Virus record (IMG/VR): IMGVR_UViG_3300042485_000063
Span: 1 to 38,296 of that record
DNA length: 38,296 bases
Direction: 5' to 3' (one strand)
From: a virus
Part shown: positions 1-8,130 of the stretch, piece by piece
How positions within the stretch are numbered: position 1 is the first letter of the stretch
Layout of the letters: each line of letters opens with the position of its first letter
The notes under the pieces: generated by a model
Database searches by the model: none
Seen by the model: only the letters and a program-made list of their open reading frames with translations
Told to the model about the DNA's origin: nothing
Made by a program: the position numbers and the translations under genes

Positions 1-205
1 TGTTTTTTAATTGTTTCTGTGTTGTTACTACCTGTAGACGATCCAGCCTTTAGCATCTTTGGTGCTTCAGAAACTTTTTTCGTTACAGCAGGTTTTGACT
101 TTTGAAGTTTGTCATACATCATTGCCTTGTGTAATGTAACAACGTGCCTAGAGTCATAGACATTAGATAATTCTACGTCTGTGAAACCAAGCGATTTGCC
201 ATAAT
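1..205. repeat. terminal overlap, left copy
   Basis: These 205 bases recur as 38092-38296 with two differences (32 C vs 38123 T; 78 T vs 38169 C). Both copies lie inside one gene, and joining them keeps its frame. The simplest reading is overlap of a circular or circularly permuted assembly. A short direct terminal repeat falling inside a coding gene would be unusual. Confidence 0.9.
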
Positions 206-926
206 TACGAATCTCACTACGGAGGTTTTCGCCTTTAGCTGGGTCTGAAAACTCTGGTAAGACCTGTGTTAATTTTTGTGCTTCCTGTGCAACTCTATCT
301 TGCATGGCACGAGCATTTTCAGATTGTTGCATTTCTGCAATTCTGTATTGTTCGGCTCTTATAGCATTGAGTTGTTCTTTCTTTTCAGAAAGTTCAGCAA
401 CTTTAACAGCATAGCCTATCGGGTCGTTTTCTTTGAGGTATGTTAAATCCTCATTAGGAGATTGCGAGACTATAAATTGCTCTATAGCTTGCAAACGTTG
501 AGCGTATGTATCACGAGCATACTTGGCTTCCTCAATTGCTGCACGTTCAGCTTCAACAGCTTTACGTTGTTCAGCAACTTCAGTAGTTTTTTTTGTATAA
601 TCAGCACCAAGTTGATAACCTTTAATTAAATCGTCAAGGGTGACATCCTTTTCTTCGCCAGCAGCTTTTACTTTAAAAGTCTGGGGGAGTTCCTCTTCTT
701 CAACTTCGGTTTCTTCTTGTTCTTCAGCTTCACCTTCTTCTGTTTCTACTTCTTCAGTTTGTGGCTCTGCTTCTTGAGCTTCTACTTGTTCAGTTTCTTG
801 TTCACCTTCTAATTGCTCCGAAGAGTTAGCTGGGGTGTTCATTAGACCTTCAAAAGCATTGGCTGCTTGACCTACAGTAAGCGTGCCACTTCCAGAATCT
901 TCTGGAGTCATGGTTGTTTCACTCAT
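1..926 (-). CDS. scaffolding protein, N-terminal part (continues at 38091)
   Basis: This is the first 308 codons of a gene that runs off the left end and finishes at 38022. The joined protein has 331 residues. The ATG at 926 has an AGGAAA ribosome binding site. The N-terminal third is very acidic (Glu/Gln-rich, about residues 40-85). A long charged helical, coiled-coil region follows, ending in a basic tail. It lies between portal and major capsid genes, the usual place of a scaffold that guides capsid assembly and then leaves. The role is inferred from position and composition; no enzymatic motif is visible. Confidence 0.75.
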   Translation of the reverse strand, partial: MSETTMTPEDSGSGTLTVGQAANAFEGLMNTPANSSEQLEGEQETEQVEAQEAEPQTEEVETEEGEAEEQEETEVEEEELPQTFKVKAAGEEKDVTLDDLIKGYQLGADYTKKTTEVAEQRKAVEAERAAIEEAKYARDTYAQRLQAIEQFIVSQSPNEDLTYLKENDPIGYAVKVAELSEKKEQLNAIRAEQYRIAEMQQSENARAMQDRVAQEAQKLTQVLPEFSDPAKGENLRSEIRNYGKSLGFTDVELSNVYDSRHVVTLHKAMMYDKLQKSKPAVTKKVSEAPKMLKAGSSTGSNNTETIKK

Positions 927-974
927 TTTTATTTCCTATAATCCTCTAGGGGAGGTAACCCATTTTAGAAATGT

Positions 975-1208
975 CTAAAATATTTTCCATGCTTTACTTT
1001 TAATGTCGCTAGTTTTAGCTATTGATTCCAAGTAAGACATAAGTTCGTTATAACAAGCTATTCTTTGATAGGCTTGTTCACGCACATCTGCTTGATCTGC
1101 ATTAGAGTAGATGATGCGTTGTAATTGATTTTCTTGTAGCTCTTTAACTACAGCTTGAAAATGTTCGTCATTAAGTATGCTAGTAATAGCGTCTACTTTA
1201 TTGGACAT
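975..1208 (-). CDS. small helical protein between portal and scaffold
   Basis: 77 residues, predicted mostly alpha-helical, soluble, with no cysteine motif or membrane segment. The ATG at 1208 has an AGGAAAT ribosome binding site and overlaps the portal stop by 11 bases, so it is translated with the portal gene. I do not recognise a characterised family. Proteins of this size occur between portal and scaffold in many podoviruses, so a structural or assembly role is likely by context only. Confidence 0.7.
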   Translation of the reverse strand: MSNKVDAITSILNDEHFQAVVKELQENQLQRIIYSNADQADVREQAYQRIACYNELMSYLESIAKTSDIKSKAWKIF

Positions 1209-3300
1209 TGTTATTTCCTTTTGTCATATTGTTGATAGTATTTAAAGCATCTACAATAGATTTGGTATTAGTGCCACGAGTTTGCTCTGCTTGGTTAGCA
1301 GCATCAGTTTCAATCTTCAATTGTTTAAGAGCTAATTCAGTATTTTGTTTTAGTTCTTGTTGTTGAAGTTCTAATGCTTTGCGAGCATTATCTAATTGCA
1401 TTTGCTCACGTTCTAACTCAAGTTTAGCAGCTTCTGTTTGAGCACGAATAACTGCTTTTTCACGTTCAACTTCAGCTAATACTTTTGCAGCTTCTGTATT
1501 AGGATCTAGTTTTTCTGGTTGAGGTTGTGAAAGTGCTTCATTTTGCTCTGGTGTAATTTCATTCATGAATTGTGCAGCATCTTTAAAACCAGCCATGTTA
1601 ATAAACTTGGCTAATGTATTGCGATATTGCATTAAGTTCACTAATGGATTAGATAGACCATATTGTTGAATGATTTGCTCTTGTTTTTGCAAGATCATTT
1701 GCATAGTAGTTAATTGTTCTTGACGAGTACCTGTACCTAAACCTACGTTAATAGATACATTGTATTGGTCATTCCATTCACGAGGATTAAATGGTACAAA
1801 TTTGCCATTTATACGCACCAAACGCTCTTTATCTTGATATTTGCATAGTAAGTGTAGGATTCCTTTGAAAAGGCTCTTAACGCCTGTTTCTGCAAAGATA
1901 CGAGCTATTAATTCAAGCTTTCCTGCACTTGCTTGTGACATTGCTGACACAGCAGCGGCTGTTACGTTTTGTAAGATGTTAGGGTCTATACCATTTTGTG
2001 AATCTGACACACCTGTACGTCTTGCTTGTACGCCATCTAGGTATTCAAGCATTGGGAATGATCCAGATGTAGTAGGTTGTACAGTTAATGGTACAATAGC
2101 GTTAGGATTCTTCATTCTAACTACGCCACCTGCTGTAGATGTGAGTAAATCATCAAGATTTACCTGTCCTTCTACTGCACCAACACGATAATTATTTGTT
2201 AAGTAGAGGTTATCCAACATTTGTCTTAAAACAGTAGACTTAATCAGTTGTAAATCTAATGCACGATCAGCTAAAGACTGTCCGTAGAACTTATGTGGGA
2301 TAGGAATTGGGCAAAGTGAGTGGAATGGGATGTAATCACACTCCATATCTTCTAAAACTTCGTTAGAAGCGTAAACAACACGTCTTAATTCAGCAATACC
2401 ATCATTATTGTAGTCAACTTTTATGTAACATTCGTAAACTTCTACGACTTCCATAGATTCATCTTGTGAACCCATGCTATTAGGTTGTTCACCACGAGAG
2501 TAACGAGCAATTCTGTCTGGACTAAACTCTAAAGTATCGCCAGATTGTAAAGTTTCAACGATATCTTTTTTGAATCCCATTGCAATTAACTCTGAACGAG
2601 TCATCATTCTACGGTGAGCTACGAATGGTGAGTCTTGAATAGTTCTAGCACGTTTAGAGATAAGGAATTCTTCTGGTGGTACGTTTTCAACAACGACACG
2701 ACCATCTTTTTTAGTGCGTTTTACTTTAACATAGTGTTCACGTTTAATGTTTTGGAACACCTGACCTGTCATTGGGTCAGTAATTTCGTCAATTTCTTCT
2801 TCTGTTTTTTGCTCAACAACTTCTAAATCTTCGTCTTGCATAAGCATGATGAGTTGATCGTCAGTTAAGTCTTCATAAGACTCTTTAGTAACGTCAATTT
2901 TTTCATCCCAATATGCTTTTACAATACCTGTTTTTTGTAATAGTGCGTCTTTAAACCAGTTATGTAGAATTAAAAAGCCATCATTATTACGATAGAATAC
3001 CCAGTTACAATATTCTGTTGCTTGTTGTGCAAAAGGTTCATCACCATCGTTTACAGGTTGAAATTCAACCACACCGTCTGTAGATGTAAATACACGAATA
3101 AGTTGAGGTAATGCTCCGTCTACAACTTCTGCTACTTCACCAGTAACAATTTGTGATTTACCTTCTACTTCGTTACCATAAGGCTCACGAAGATAGTATT
3201 CAAGTGCTTCTTGACGTTCTGCAACTGTGTCTGTTTCAACATAGCCAATAGAATCATCAATTTCAGACTCGATAATGCTTTTTAATTTGTTAATATCCAT
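1198..3300 (-). CDS. portal protein (P22 type)
   Basis: 700 residues from the ATG at 3300, which overlaps the terminase stop as TAATG; another in-frame ATG lies at 3312. The portal forms the dodecameric ring at the unique capsid vertex through which DNA enters and leaves. The length and the stem/wing region (around 'HNWFKDALLQKTG', residues 113-125) fit P22-type portals. The last ~100 residues are a long Gln/Glu/Lys-rich helix, as expected for the extended C-terminal barrel of P22-like portals. Position after the large terminase and before scaffold and capsid supports the call. Confidence 0.92.
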   Translation of the reverse strand: MDINKLKSIIESEIDDSIGYVETDTVAERQEALEYYLREPYGNEVEGKSQIVTGEVAEVVDGALPQLIRVFTSTDGVVEFQPVNDGDEPFAQQATEYCNWVFYRNNDGFLILHNWFKDALLQKTGIVKAYWDEKIDVTKESYEDLTDDQLIMLMQDEDLEVVEQKTEEEIDEITDPMTGQVFQNIKREHYVKVKRTKKDGRVVVENVPPEEFLISKRARTIQDSPFVAHRRMMTRSELIAMGFKKDIVETLQSGDTLEFSPDRIARYSRGEQPNSMGSQDESMEVVEVYECYIKVDYNNDGIAELRRVVYASNEVLEDMECDYIPFHSLCPIPIPHKFYGQSLADRALDLQLIKSTVLRQMLDNLYLTNNYRVGAVEGQVNLDDLLTSTAGGVVRMKNPNAIVPLTVQPTTSGSFPMLEYLDGVQARRTGVSDSQNGIDPNILQNVTAAAVSAMSQASAGKLELIARIFAETGVKSLFKGILHLLCKYQDKERLVRINGKFVPFNPREWNDQYNVSINVGLGTGTRQEQLTTMQMILQKQEQIIQQYGLSNPLVNLMQYRNTLAKFINMAGFKDAAQFMNEITPEQNEALSQPQPEKLDPNTEAAKVLAEVEREKAVIRAQTEAAKLELEREQMQLDNARKALELQQQELKQNTELALKQLKIETDAANQAEQTRGTNTKSIVDALNTINNMTKGNNNVQ

Positions 3301-4568
3301 TAAACTATCCATTTAGTGTTTACGTTAATAGGTTTATTCCACTCTTCTGCTGGACTCTCATCCAAGCCTGTTGCTAGGTATCTAAATGCGTCAGCAGCAT
3401 GTGATGACCAATCATGTAATGGTCTATCATGGAATACAGCTCTTTTTTCATCATAGTGTCTACGATAGTTACGAAGAGCATCTAAACCTTGTTTTGCTTT
3501 TGGGTCAAACCAACATCTAGGAATTATTCTTCTTACTGCTTGTATGCCATCAGCAACATTAAGGCGAGGAGCAGTTACAATATTGAGACCTGCATCTTCT
3601 AAAGTTTCCCTACGAGATTTGCCTGTGCCTAATTCTCTTACCTCCACGTCATGTGGAAGTATGTGAGTAAAATGTGCATAGTCGTTATCTCTTAACCATG
3701 ACACATAATAATCTAATCCTTGACCATGATTTTCCATATAATCAATAAGTCTTATTTCTTTGCCTGTAAGCTGGGCTACCCATATAGCTGTAGAGTCAGA
3801 CATACCCAAGTCCCATGCTGTGTAATTACGACACAAGTCATCACGAGGTATTTCTGTCATGTGTGCTTTTTCTTCTATTTCATTTATAAGTTTAGAGTAG
3901 TAAGATCCTTCTACAGGAGAGTTAAAATTACACTCAAACTCTTGCATAAACTTATCTTCACCCATTTCAAGGCGAGCTGCTGTTAATTCTTGTTCGTTTA
4001 GTAGTTTAGTATCTGAAGATTTAAACTCTAATAGTTTCCATCCTTGTCCTTCAGCGGCTCTATCTCGCAACCCTCTAAAGTGATTGTTGCCTTTGGGTGT
4101 ACCCATAGCAACGCAGAAACCTAGTCGGTCTGTCAACGCAGGTCGGATAATGTCACTGAAGACAGATGGATTGATATTACCTACTTCGTCTATCACTGCA
4201 CCATCGAGGTAAATACCACGAAGTGAGTCAGGGTTATCTGCACCATAAAGTGAGATACGTCTACCCATAAAGTCTACACGAAGTTCGGCAATGTTTACTT
4301 TAGCACCTAGAGGTCTTGTATAGTTTACAAGATAGTCCCATGCAATACGTTTAGATTGATTATATGTAGGAGCTACATATGCGTATCTAGGTTCTTTTTT
4401 TGTACAGGTAAGTGCACTGTGGATCAGTTGATTAATAGCAGATACAGTTTTTCCCATACGTCTGTGTGCTACGACTACCACAAACCTATGATCTTTTACT
4501 GCATTGTGTATCAGTTTTTGGGGGACTCGTGGTCTATACCCAGTATCTAAAGTTTTTTGCGACTCCAT
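3300..4568 (-). CDS. terL: terminase large subunit
   Basis: 422 residues: an N-terminal packaging ATPase and a C-terminal RNase H-like nuclease. Visible motifs are a Walker A variant 'AHRRMGKT' near residue 34, Walker B 'GAVIDEV' near 123, a coupling-type 'MGTPKG' near 156, the first nuclease aspartate in 'AWDLG' near 251, 'PHD' near 307 and the final 'HAADAFRY' near 389. All catalytic parts are present. The ATG at 4568 is the only usable start because a TGA lies just upstream in frame; AGGAGG is 12 bases away, slightly far. It drives DNA into proheads with the portal. Confidence 0.95.
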   Translation of the reverse strand: MESQKTLDTGYRPRVPQKLIHNAVKDHRFVVVVAHRRMGKTVSAINQLIHSALTCTKKEPRYAYVAPTYNQSKRIAWDYLVNYTRPLGAKVNIAELRVDFMGRRISLYGADNPDSLRGIYLDGAVIDEVGNINPSVFSDIIRPALTDRLGFCVAMGTPKGNNHFRGLRDRAAEGQGWKLLEFKSSDTKLLNEQELTAARLEMGEDKFMQEFECNFNSPVEGSYYSKLINEIEEKAHMTEIPRDDLCRNYTAWDLGMSDSTAIWVAQLTGKEIRLIDYMENHGQGLDYYVSWLRDNDYAHFTHILPHDVEVRELGTGKSRRETLEDAGLNIVTAPRLNVADGIQAVRRIIPRCWFDPKAKQGLDALRNYRRHYDEKRAVFHDRPLHDWSSHAADAFRYLATGLDESPAEEWNKPINVNTKWIV

Positions 4569-4596
4569 ATAGGGTCATCGCCTCCTTGTTATTAAA

Positions 4597-4848
4597 TTAC
4601 CACTTTACTTTGTTTGCCCAGTAGGCGGCAGACATCTTACCTTTTGCTATGTTTTTAGCATGTCTTGCTTTAAAAGACTTTGCTCTTGCTGTATCTGTTT
4701 TATCACCACTTACACCTTTTTGTCCAAAGCGTATAAGCTTTTCTTTGTCGCCAGATTTAGCTAATACAGCGTGTGATTTAGTAGGGTGGCTAGGCGTGGC
4801 TTTAGGTTTGTTATAACCAGAGAACGTTTCCTTACCCTTTTTAATCAT
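4597..4848 (-). CDS. small basic conserved phage protein
   Basis: 83 residues, Lys-rich, with a C-terminal 'SAAYWANKVKW' segment that I associate with small basic proteins next to terminase genes in aquatic phages (from memory). No catalytic motif. Its ATG overlaps the stop of the upstream 50-residue gene. With the next two genes it forms a run of three overlapping genes for Lys-rich proteins, which suggests a shared job such as DNA or RNA contact in the virion. That is inference. Confidence 0.75.
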   Translation of the reverse strand: MIKKGKETFSGYNKPKATPSHPTKSHAVLAKSGDKEKLIRFGQKGVSGDKTDTARAKSFKARHAKNIAKGKMSAAYWANKVKW

Positions 4849-4997
4849 TTCTTTTTAGCTGTCTTTGCAGACTCTTTAAAAGCTTTAGCTGTAGGTGCAC
4901 CTTTAGATCCTACCTTACGCATCTTCTCGCCAGAGCCTTGAGCAATACGTTTTTTCTTTGCTGCGATGTTGGCATAAAGTCCAGTTTTAGTAGCCAC
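4845..4997 (-). CDS. very small Lys-rich protein, GTG start
   Basis: 50 residues, starting with GTG at 4997 inside the end of the preceding gene. It ends AAA AAG AAA TGA, where the TGA overlaps the ATG of the next gene. AAGGA lies upstream. Extremely basic (about 30% Lys/Arg), with no hydrophobic core evident. Translational coupling on both sides is the main evidence that it is real. Function unknown. Confidence 0.65.
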   Translation of the reverse strand: MATKTGLYANIAAKKKRIAQGSGEKMRKVGSKGAPTAKAFKESAKTAKKK

Positions 4998-5118
4998 TCT
5001 TCATTCCTTTTTTAGCTGGTTTAGCTGCTACTTTTTTACCTGACTTTTTTGCGTATTCTTTAGCTTCTTTCTTACCTTTTTCTGTGTAAGCAAATTTCTT
5101 TTTTCCGACCATTGGCAT
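4987..5118 (-). CDS. very small Lys-rich protein
   Basis: 43 residues with an alternating Lys/Ala/Gly composition, ending '...KSGY'. The ATG at 5118 follows a GGGGAAAG ribosome binding site; a second ATG two codons later is possible. It overlaps the downstream GTG gene by 11 bases. The composition resembles histone-tail-like or packaging-associated basic peptides, but I do not recognise a family. Confidence 0.65.
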   Translation of the reverse strand: MPMVGKKKFAYTEKGKKEAKEYAKKSGKKVAAKPAKKGMKSGY

Positions 5119-5128
5119 AACTTTCCCC

Positions 5129-5524
5129 TTATCTAGATAACATTCTAATGAGTGAATTCAAATCCATAGGTTGTGGTCTGACAGACATACCACCGCCTTG
5201 TGGTGCTACGTTAGTCATCGTATTGCCTAGTGGATTTGTTTGTTGGTAGTACGGTACTGCTTGTGGATTAGACATAAAAGCATTTTGTCTAGAGAACTCA
5301 TCCATTTGTTGTTGCATCATAATCTGCTTTAATCTTGCAGCTTCAGCTTCTGTAAGTTGACCCATGCCTGCTGATGATGGTGATTCATTTCTTAATTGAT
5401 TAATAGAGTCTCTAAAATCAGATCCGCTCATTAATCGTCTAGCTTCAGTTTCTGTAAGTTGACCTACACCAGCCATAGATGGTGATGATTGTCTTAATTT
5501 CTCTAAATATTCTAGTAAGCCCAT
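5129..5524 (-). CDS. repeat-containing protein of unknown function
   Basis: 131 residues. A motif of about 20 residues occurs twice in the N-terminal half: Ser-Pro-Ser, Ala-Gly, Gly-Gln-Leu-Thr-Glu, Glu-Ala and Arg-Leu (near residues 13-32 and 48-67), separated by a short polar linker. The C-terminal half is Gln/Met/Pro-rich and looks disordered. Gene order (small terminase, this, basic proteins, large terminase) places it in the packaging block. No family recognised. Confidence 0.65.
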   Translation of the reverse strand: MGLLEYLEKLRQSSPSMAGVGQLTETEARRLMSGSDFRDSINQLRNESPSSAGMGQLTEAEAARLKQIMMQQQMDEFSRQNAFMSNPQAVPYYQQTNPLGNTMTNVAPQGGGMSVRPQPMDLNSLIRMLSR

Positions 5525-5606
5525 AATAATATCCTATAAAAAATTTGGGTACTGCCGTTTTAAAAAACCTATAAAAACCTTTTCTGTACAAAAAGGGGGT
5601 GGGGGT

Positions 5607-6068
5607 CTAATCTATTCCTGTAACAATCTTAACTTCTACAGGTGTTCCATCAGGGTTACCGCTGATCTCATGCTGTGATGTTTCTTTCCACTTGGCACGA
5701 GACTTCAACCAAAAGATCATGGCAGTTGTGTTGCCTTCTTTAGCTTGCTTAAACAAAGTCTCTGCTACAGATGCGTTAGCTTCAATACGACCTTTGTCAA
5801 GCTCTTCTTTATAGTACTTGACAAGCGTATCATGTGATATGCCTAGTACGGATGCAATATCTTCATGGCGTGTGCCTACTGTAGATAATGTGTAAACTTT
5901 AATTCGGGTGTCCGCATTTGGAAGGTGCGGGGGTCTTCCTTTTCCTACCTTGTTTTCTTCCTTATCTATCGTGTCAATAGGTAAAGCGTCAACAGGTAAT
6001 AAGGACTTGCTATCCTCTACCATATTATTGACCGCATTGTCAACAGGGTTATTATCTATATCATTCAT
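5607..6068 (-). CDS. terS: probable terminase small subunit
   Basis: 153 residues. After an acidic, Asn/Asp-rich N-terminus (1-40) comes 'GKGRPPH' and a helix-turn-helix near residues 66-90 (around 'HEDIASVLGISHDTLVKYY'). A helical segment ending in 'AMIFWLKSRAKWKE' (near 118-131) follows, typical of small terminase-like proteins. It would recognise phage DNA and recruit the large subunit. It is the first gene of the leftward packaging block after the divergent gap at 6069-6221. The 'GKGRPP' style HTH also occurs in other phage DNA-binding proteins. Confidence 0.7.
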   Translation of the reverse strand: MNDIDNNPVDNAVNNMVEDSKSLLPVDALPIDTIDKEENKVGKGRPPHLPNADTRIKVYTLSTVGTRHEDIASVLGISHDTLVKYYKEELDKGRIEANASVAETLFKQAKEGNTTAMIFWLKSRAKWKETSQHEISGNPDGTPVEVKIVTGID

Positions 6069-6111
6069 TACTATGTATTCCTTATATATATGCTTGACTT
6101 AATAGTCATTA

Positions 6112-6147
6112 ACAATTCATTTACAATTAATTACAATCTTTTACAAT
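6112..6147. repeat. helically phased ACAAT repeats
   Basis: ACAAT occurs at 6112, 6123, 6133 and 6143, i.e. spaced 11, 10 and 10 bases; the last three are TTACAAT. A further ACAAT falls inside the -35 region at 6159. Spacing near one helical turn on one face of AT-rich DNA, ending just upstream of a promoter, suggests an UP element or an activator/repressor site. Confidence 0.6.
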
Positions 6148-6155
6148 AATAATAC

Positions 6156-6183
6156 TTGACAATCTAAAATACTTATCTAAAAT
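6156..6183 (+). promoter_or_regulatory. sigma70-type promoter for the small-gene cluster
   Basis: TTGACA at 6156-6161, a 16-base spacer and TAAAAT at 6178-6183. It lies 38 bases before the first plus-strand gene (ATG 6222), in the divergent gap between it and the small terminase gene. The -35 is a perfect match and the -10 has five of six consensus bases. Start site expected near 6190. Confidence 0.7.
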
Positions 6184-6221
6184 GAACCCTGTAATACTTG
6201 ACAACTTAATAGGAGATCATC

Positions 6222-6485
6222 ATGAGAGTATCAATTCAACAGTTAAAAGACTTATGCACTTATATAAACGAGTTAAAAGGAACGCCTATCAAGCCTTATG
6301 ACAGGATAGAGGGTCAATTTAAAGCTAATATAGGTAATTATCATTTATATCAGGCTTATGGTGCTGTCGGCTTACATAGAATGTGCAATGAAGGTGGAGG
6401 CATTACAGAGATCTTAAGCTTATCAACTAAAAAAGAACTCTATGACAAAATGCACGCTTATATAAAAGGCATTAATAACTATTAA
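6222..6485 (+). CDS. small protein, first gene of early cluster
   Basis: 87 residues with a strong AGGAG ribosome binding site. The N-terminus 'MRVSIQQLKDL' resembles that of the gene at 6742 ('MKLSITELKEI'), suggesting related N-terminal helices. The middle (residues 30-60) is Tyr/Gly-rich, the end helical. Function unknown. It is followed by a hairpin that may separate it from the rest of the cluster. Confidence 0.75.
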   Translation: MRVSIQQLKDLCTYINELKGTPIKPYDRIEGQFKANIGNYHLYQAYGAVGLHRMCNEGGGITEILSLSTKKELYDKMHAYIKGINNY

Positions 6486-6490
6486 ACAAT

Positions 6491-6516
6491 AGGGGAATTT
6501 TAACTGATTCCCTTTT
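6491..6516 (+). terminator. hairpin after first early gene, weak intrinsic terminator
   Basis: An eight-pair stem with one G-T wobble (6491-6498 with 6507-6514) and an 8-base loop is followed by a short T run. It sits 6 bases after the stop of the 6222 gene. The T tract is only four bases, so it is probably partial: a processing or attenuation point that would set expression of this gene apart from the cluster downstream. Confidence 0.45.
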
Positions 6517-6563
6517 ATAACTACGCTTTAATCAAACTTGACAATATAACAGGAGTATTTATC

Positions 6564-6701
6564 ATGATTATATCAAAGAACTATAACGGCTCTATTACCA
6601 TATCAGACATTATTGGTAATGAATACATTAAGCAAACATATTACTTTTACTCTATTAAAGACGCTAAAAGAATGTTTAAAGAATACTTGACAAGCTTATA
6701 A
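6564..6701 (+). CDS. small protein of early cluster
   Basis: 45 residues from the ATG at 6564, preceded by AGGAG. A compact Tyr/Ile-rich sequence with a C-terminal amphipathic helix; the size and pattern suggest a small beta-beta-alpha fold, but no family is recognised. Its leader repeats the motif CTTGACAA...AGGAG seen before the 6222 gene. Confidence 0.6.
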   Translation: MIISKNYNGSITISDIIGNEYIKQTYYFYSIKDAKRMFKEYLTSL

Positions 6702-6741
6702 ACTTATATATCATTACTTATACACTATAGGAGATAACACT

Positions 6742-6891
6742 ATGAAACTATCAATAACAGAACTTAAAGAGATTAAACAACAGATTGACAAAGGCTTGAC
6801 TTTATGTCTACCTCAATCTATATCTATTAAGCAATACGATAACATTATTAAACAAATTGACAATTACATCAAAAAGGAGAGTTTACAATGA
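6742..6891 (+). CDS. small protein of early cluster
   Basis: 49 residues, AGGAG ribosome binding site. Lys/Ile-rich and predicted helical; the start 'MKLSITELKEI' parallels the 6222 gene product. The stop overlaps the ATG of the 177-residue gene (ATGA), so the two are co-translated. Function unknown. Confidence 0.6.
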   Translation: MKLSITELKEIKQQIDKGLTLCLPQSISIKQYDNIIKQIDNYIKKESLQ

Positions 6892-7421
6892 TTAATACCA
6901 ATATTAGATTCAATGGTTTTTATGACTCTATTCATTCAGATAACATAGACTTTGCAATAGATTCTTATTATTCAGATGATAACGGATTCTATGACTATAA
7001 CTCTATAGCCGATAACATAGACTATAAAACTATTCATAAGGACTATATAGAAGTCTTTACCGATGATTTTAAGTCATGGATTAAAGATAACTATGATCTT
7101 GACATGGACTTTAAAGACTTAAAGCTTATAAGCCCTCAATATTATAACTATTCAACAGATGTTATCAATTGCAATATATCAGATAGAGACAATTCCCTAT
7201 TGATGATGACATTCAAGCGTGATAAAGACTTTATATCCTATTTAGAGGATAGAACTACTTCTAGAAGTGGTTTTATATCTCATTATACCTTTGGAGAGGC
7301 TTTATCAAATAAAGATGACATTCTATCTGATTATATTCTAGAATACCTTGTCAGTAAGTTTGAATCTGATAATCTATTCATGCTTGACAATTATGACTTT
7401 ATATATCAATCTTTACATTAA
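6888..7421 (+). CDS. acidic Asp/Tyr-rich protein of unknown function
   Basis: 177 residues, the largest product of the cluster, strongly acidic (about one residue in six is Asp), with many Tyr, Asn and Ser. Acidic phage early proteins are often DNA mimics or host-enzyme inhibitors; that is only a possibility here because no family is recognised. Coupled by ATGA to the preceding gene; ribosome binding site AAAGGAG. Confidence 0.7.
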   Translation: MINTNIRFNGFYDSIHSDNIDFAIDSYYSDDNGFYDYNSIADNIDYKTIHKDYIEVFTDDFKSWIKDNYDLDMDFKDLKLISPQYYNYSTDVINCNISDRDNSLLMMTFKRDKDFISYLEDRTTSRSGFISHYTFGEALSNKDDILSDYILEYLVSKFESDNLFMLDNYDFIYQSLH

Positions 7422-7433
7422 GGAGATAATGCA

Positions 7434-7520
7434 ATGAATAACTTACTTAAAAACTTTTTAATCTTATTACTAGGCTTTACAAATTTCTATATGTTTTTAC
7501 TTTTAATCTTATCTTATTAA
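7434..7520 (+). CDS. 28-residue membrane peptide
   Basis: A single hydrophobic helix (Leu/Phe/Ile-rich, about residues 8-27) after a short polar Asn/Lys N-terminus. The ATG at 7434 has an AAGGAGA ribosome binding site, and the next gene begins 12 bases after its stop. Tiny inner-membrane peptides of this type are typical of phage early regions; function unknown. Confidence 0.6.
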   Translation: MNNLLKNFLILLLGFTNFYMFLLLILSY

Positions 7521-7532
7521 GGAGGCTTGACA

Positions 7533-7733
7533 ATGTATTCTAGAACTGTATCAGATATAAACTATATTAAAGAGTTAAGCATAGACTACGTTAAGCAAAA
7601 TGAAGAGGGCTTATTCTATATTCCTAGTTATTGGGATAAAGAAGAGGCTCGATGCTTTAATGTAGACTATAACACCGCTACAATTTATTTTAAAACTATT
7701 ATAAACAATCTTAACAAGGAGACTTCACAATGA
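7533..7733 (+). CDS. small protein of early cluster
   Basis: 66 residues from the ATG at 7533, chosen because AAGGAGG lies 7 bases upstream; an in-frame TTG at 7527 is inside that spacer. Predicted alpha/beta; acidic first half with several Tyr. Its stop overlaps the next ATG. No family recognised. Confidence 0.65.
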   Translation: MYSRTVSDINYIKELSIDYVKQNEEGLFYIPSYWDKEEARCFNVDYNTATIYFKTIINNLNKETSQ

Positions 7734-7888
7734 AACGAGCCATAATTACACTTGACTTAACTTATGATGACATCAATTATAAGACACCTTACAAATGGAA
7801 CTTTTCAGAACTATTTGATTTAGATGGAAACGAATCCATAGAAATTTTAGATATTCAAGACAATTTACCAATTAAGGAGACTATGTAA
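7730..7888 (+). CDS. small protein of early cluster
   Basis: 52 residues, ATG at 7730 overlapping the previous stop, ribosome binding site AAGGAG. Begins 'MKRAIITLDLTYDD', an apparent beta strand, followed by Trp-Asn-Phe and an acidic second half. The stop and next ATG overlap (TAATG). Function unknown. Confidence 0.6.
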   Translation: MKRAIITLDLTYDDINYKTPYKWNFSELFDLDGNESIEILDIQDNLPIKETM

Positions 7889-8130
7889 TGATTAACGAAA
7901 ACTTTAGTATTGGTTATAACGAGGGTTTAAACGCCCTTGAAAATATCTCATTAGAGAACGAAAATCCCGATCATGCTATTTTAGCGGGTCTTTTATCATC
8001 TATTGCGAATTGCGTCTATTATTATGCACCTAGCGAAAAAGATGCTAACGATCTATTTAAATTCGCTATGGACTATGCAAGGGAAGAAAATGCCAAAATA
8101 GGAATGATCTTACCAAAGGAGAATACATAA
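7888..8130 (+). CDS. small acidic helical protein
   Basis: 80 residues, acidic, predicted all-helical, with ribosome binding site AAGGAG. Overlaps both neighbours through TAATG junctions, so it is translated as part of the cluster. No catalytic motif and no recognised family. Confidence 0.65.
   Translation: MINENFSIGYNEGLNALENISLENENPDHAILAGLLSSIANCVYYYAPSEKDANDLFKFAMDYAREENAKIGMILPKENT

Noticed and set aside
5525-5606. Possible terminator between the repeat protein and small terminase genes
   Set aside because: G-rich and T-rich runs are present but I find no stable inverted repeat.
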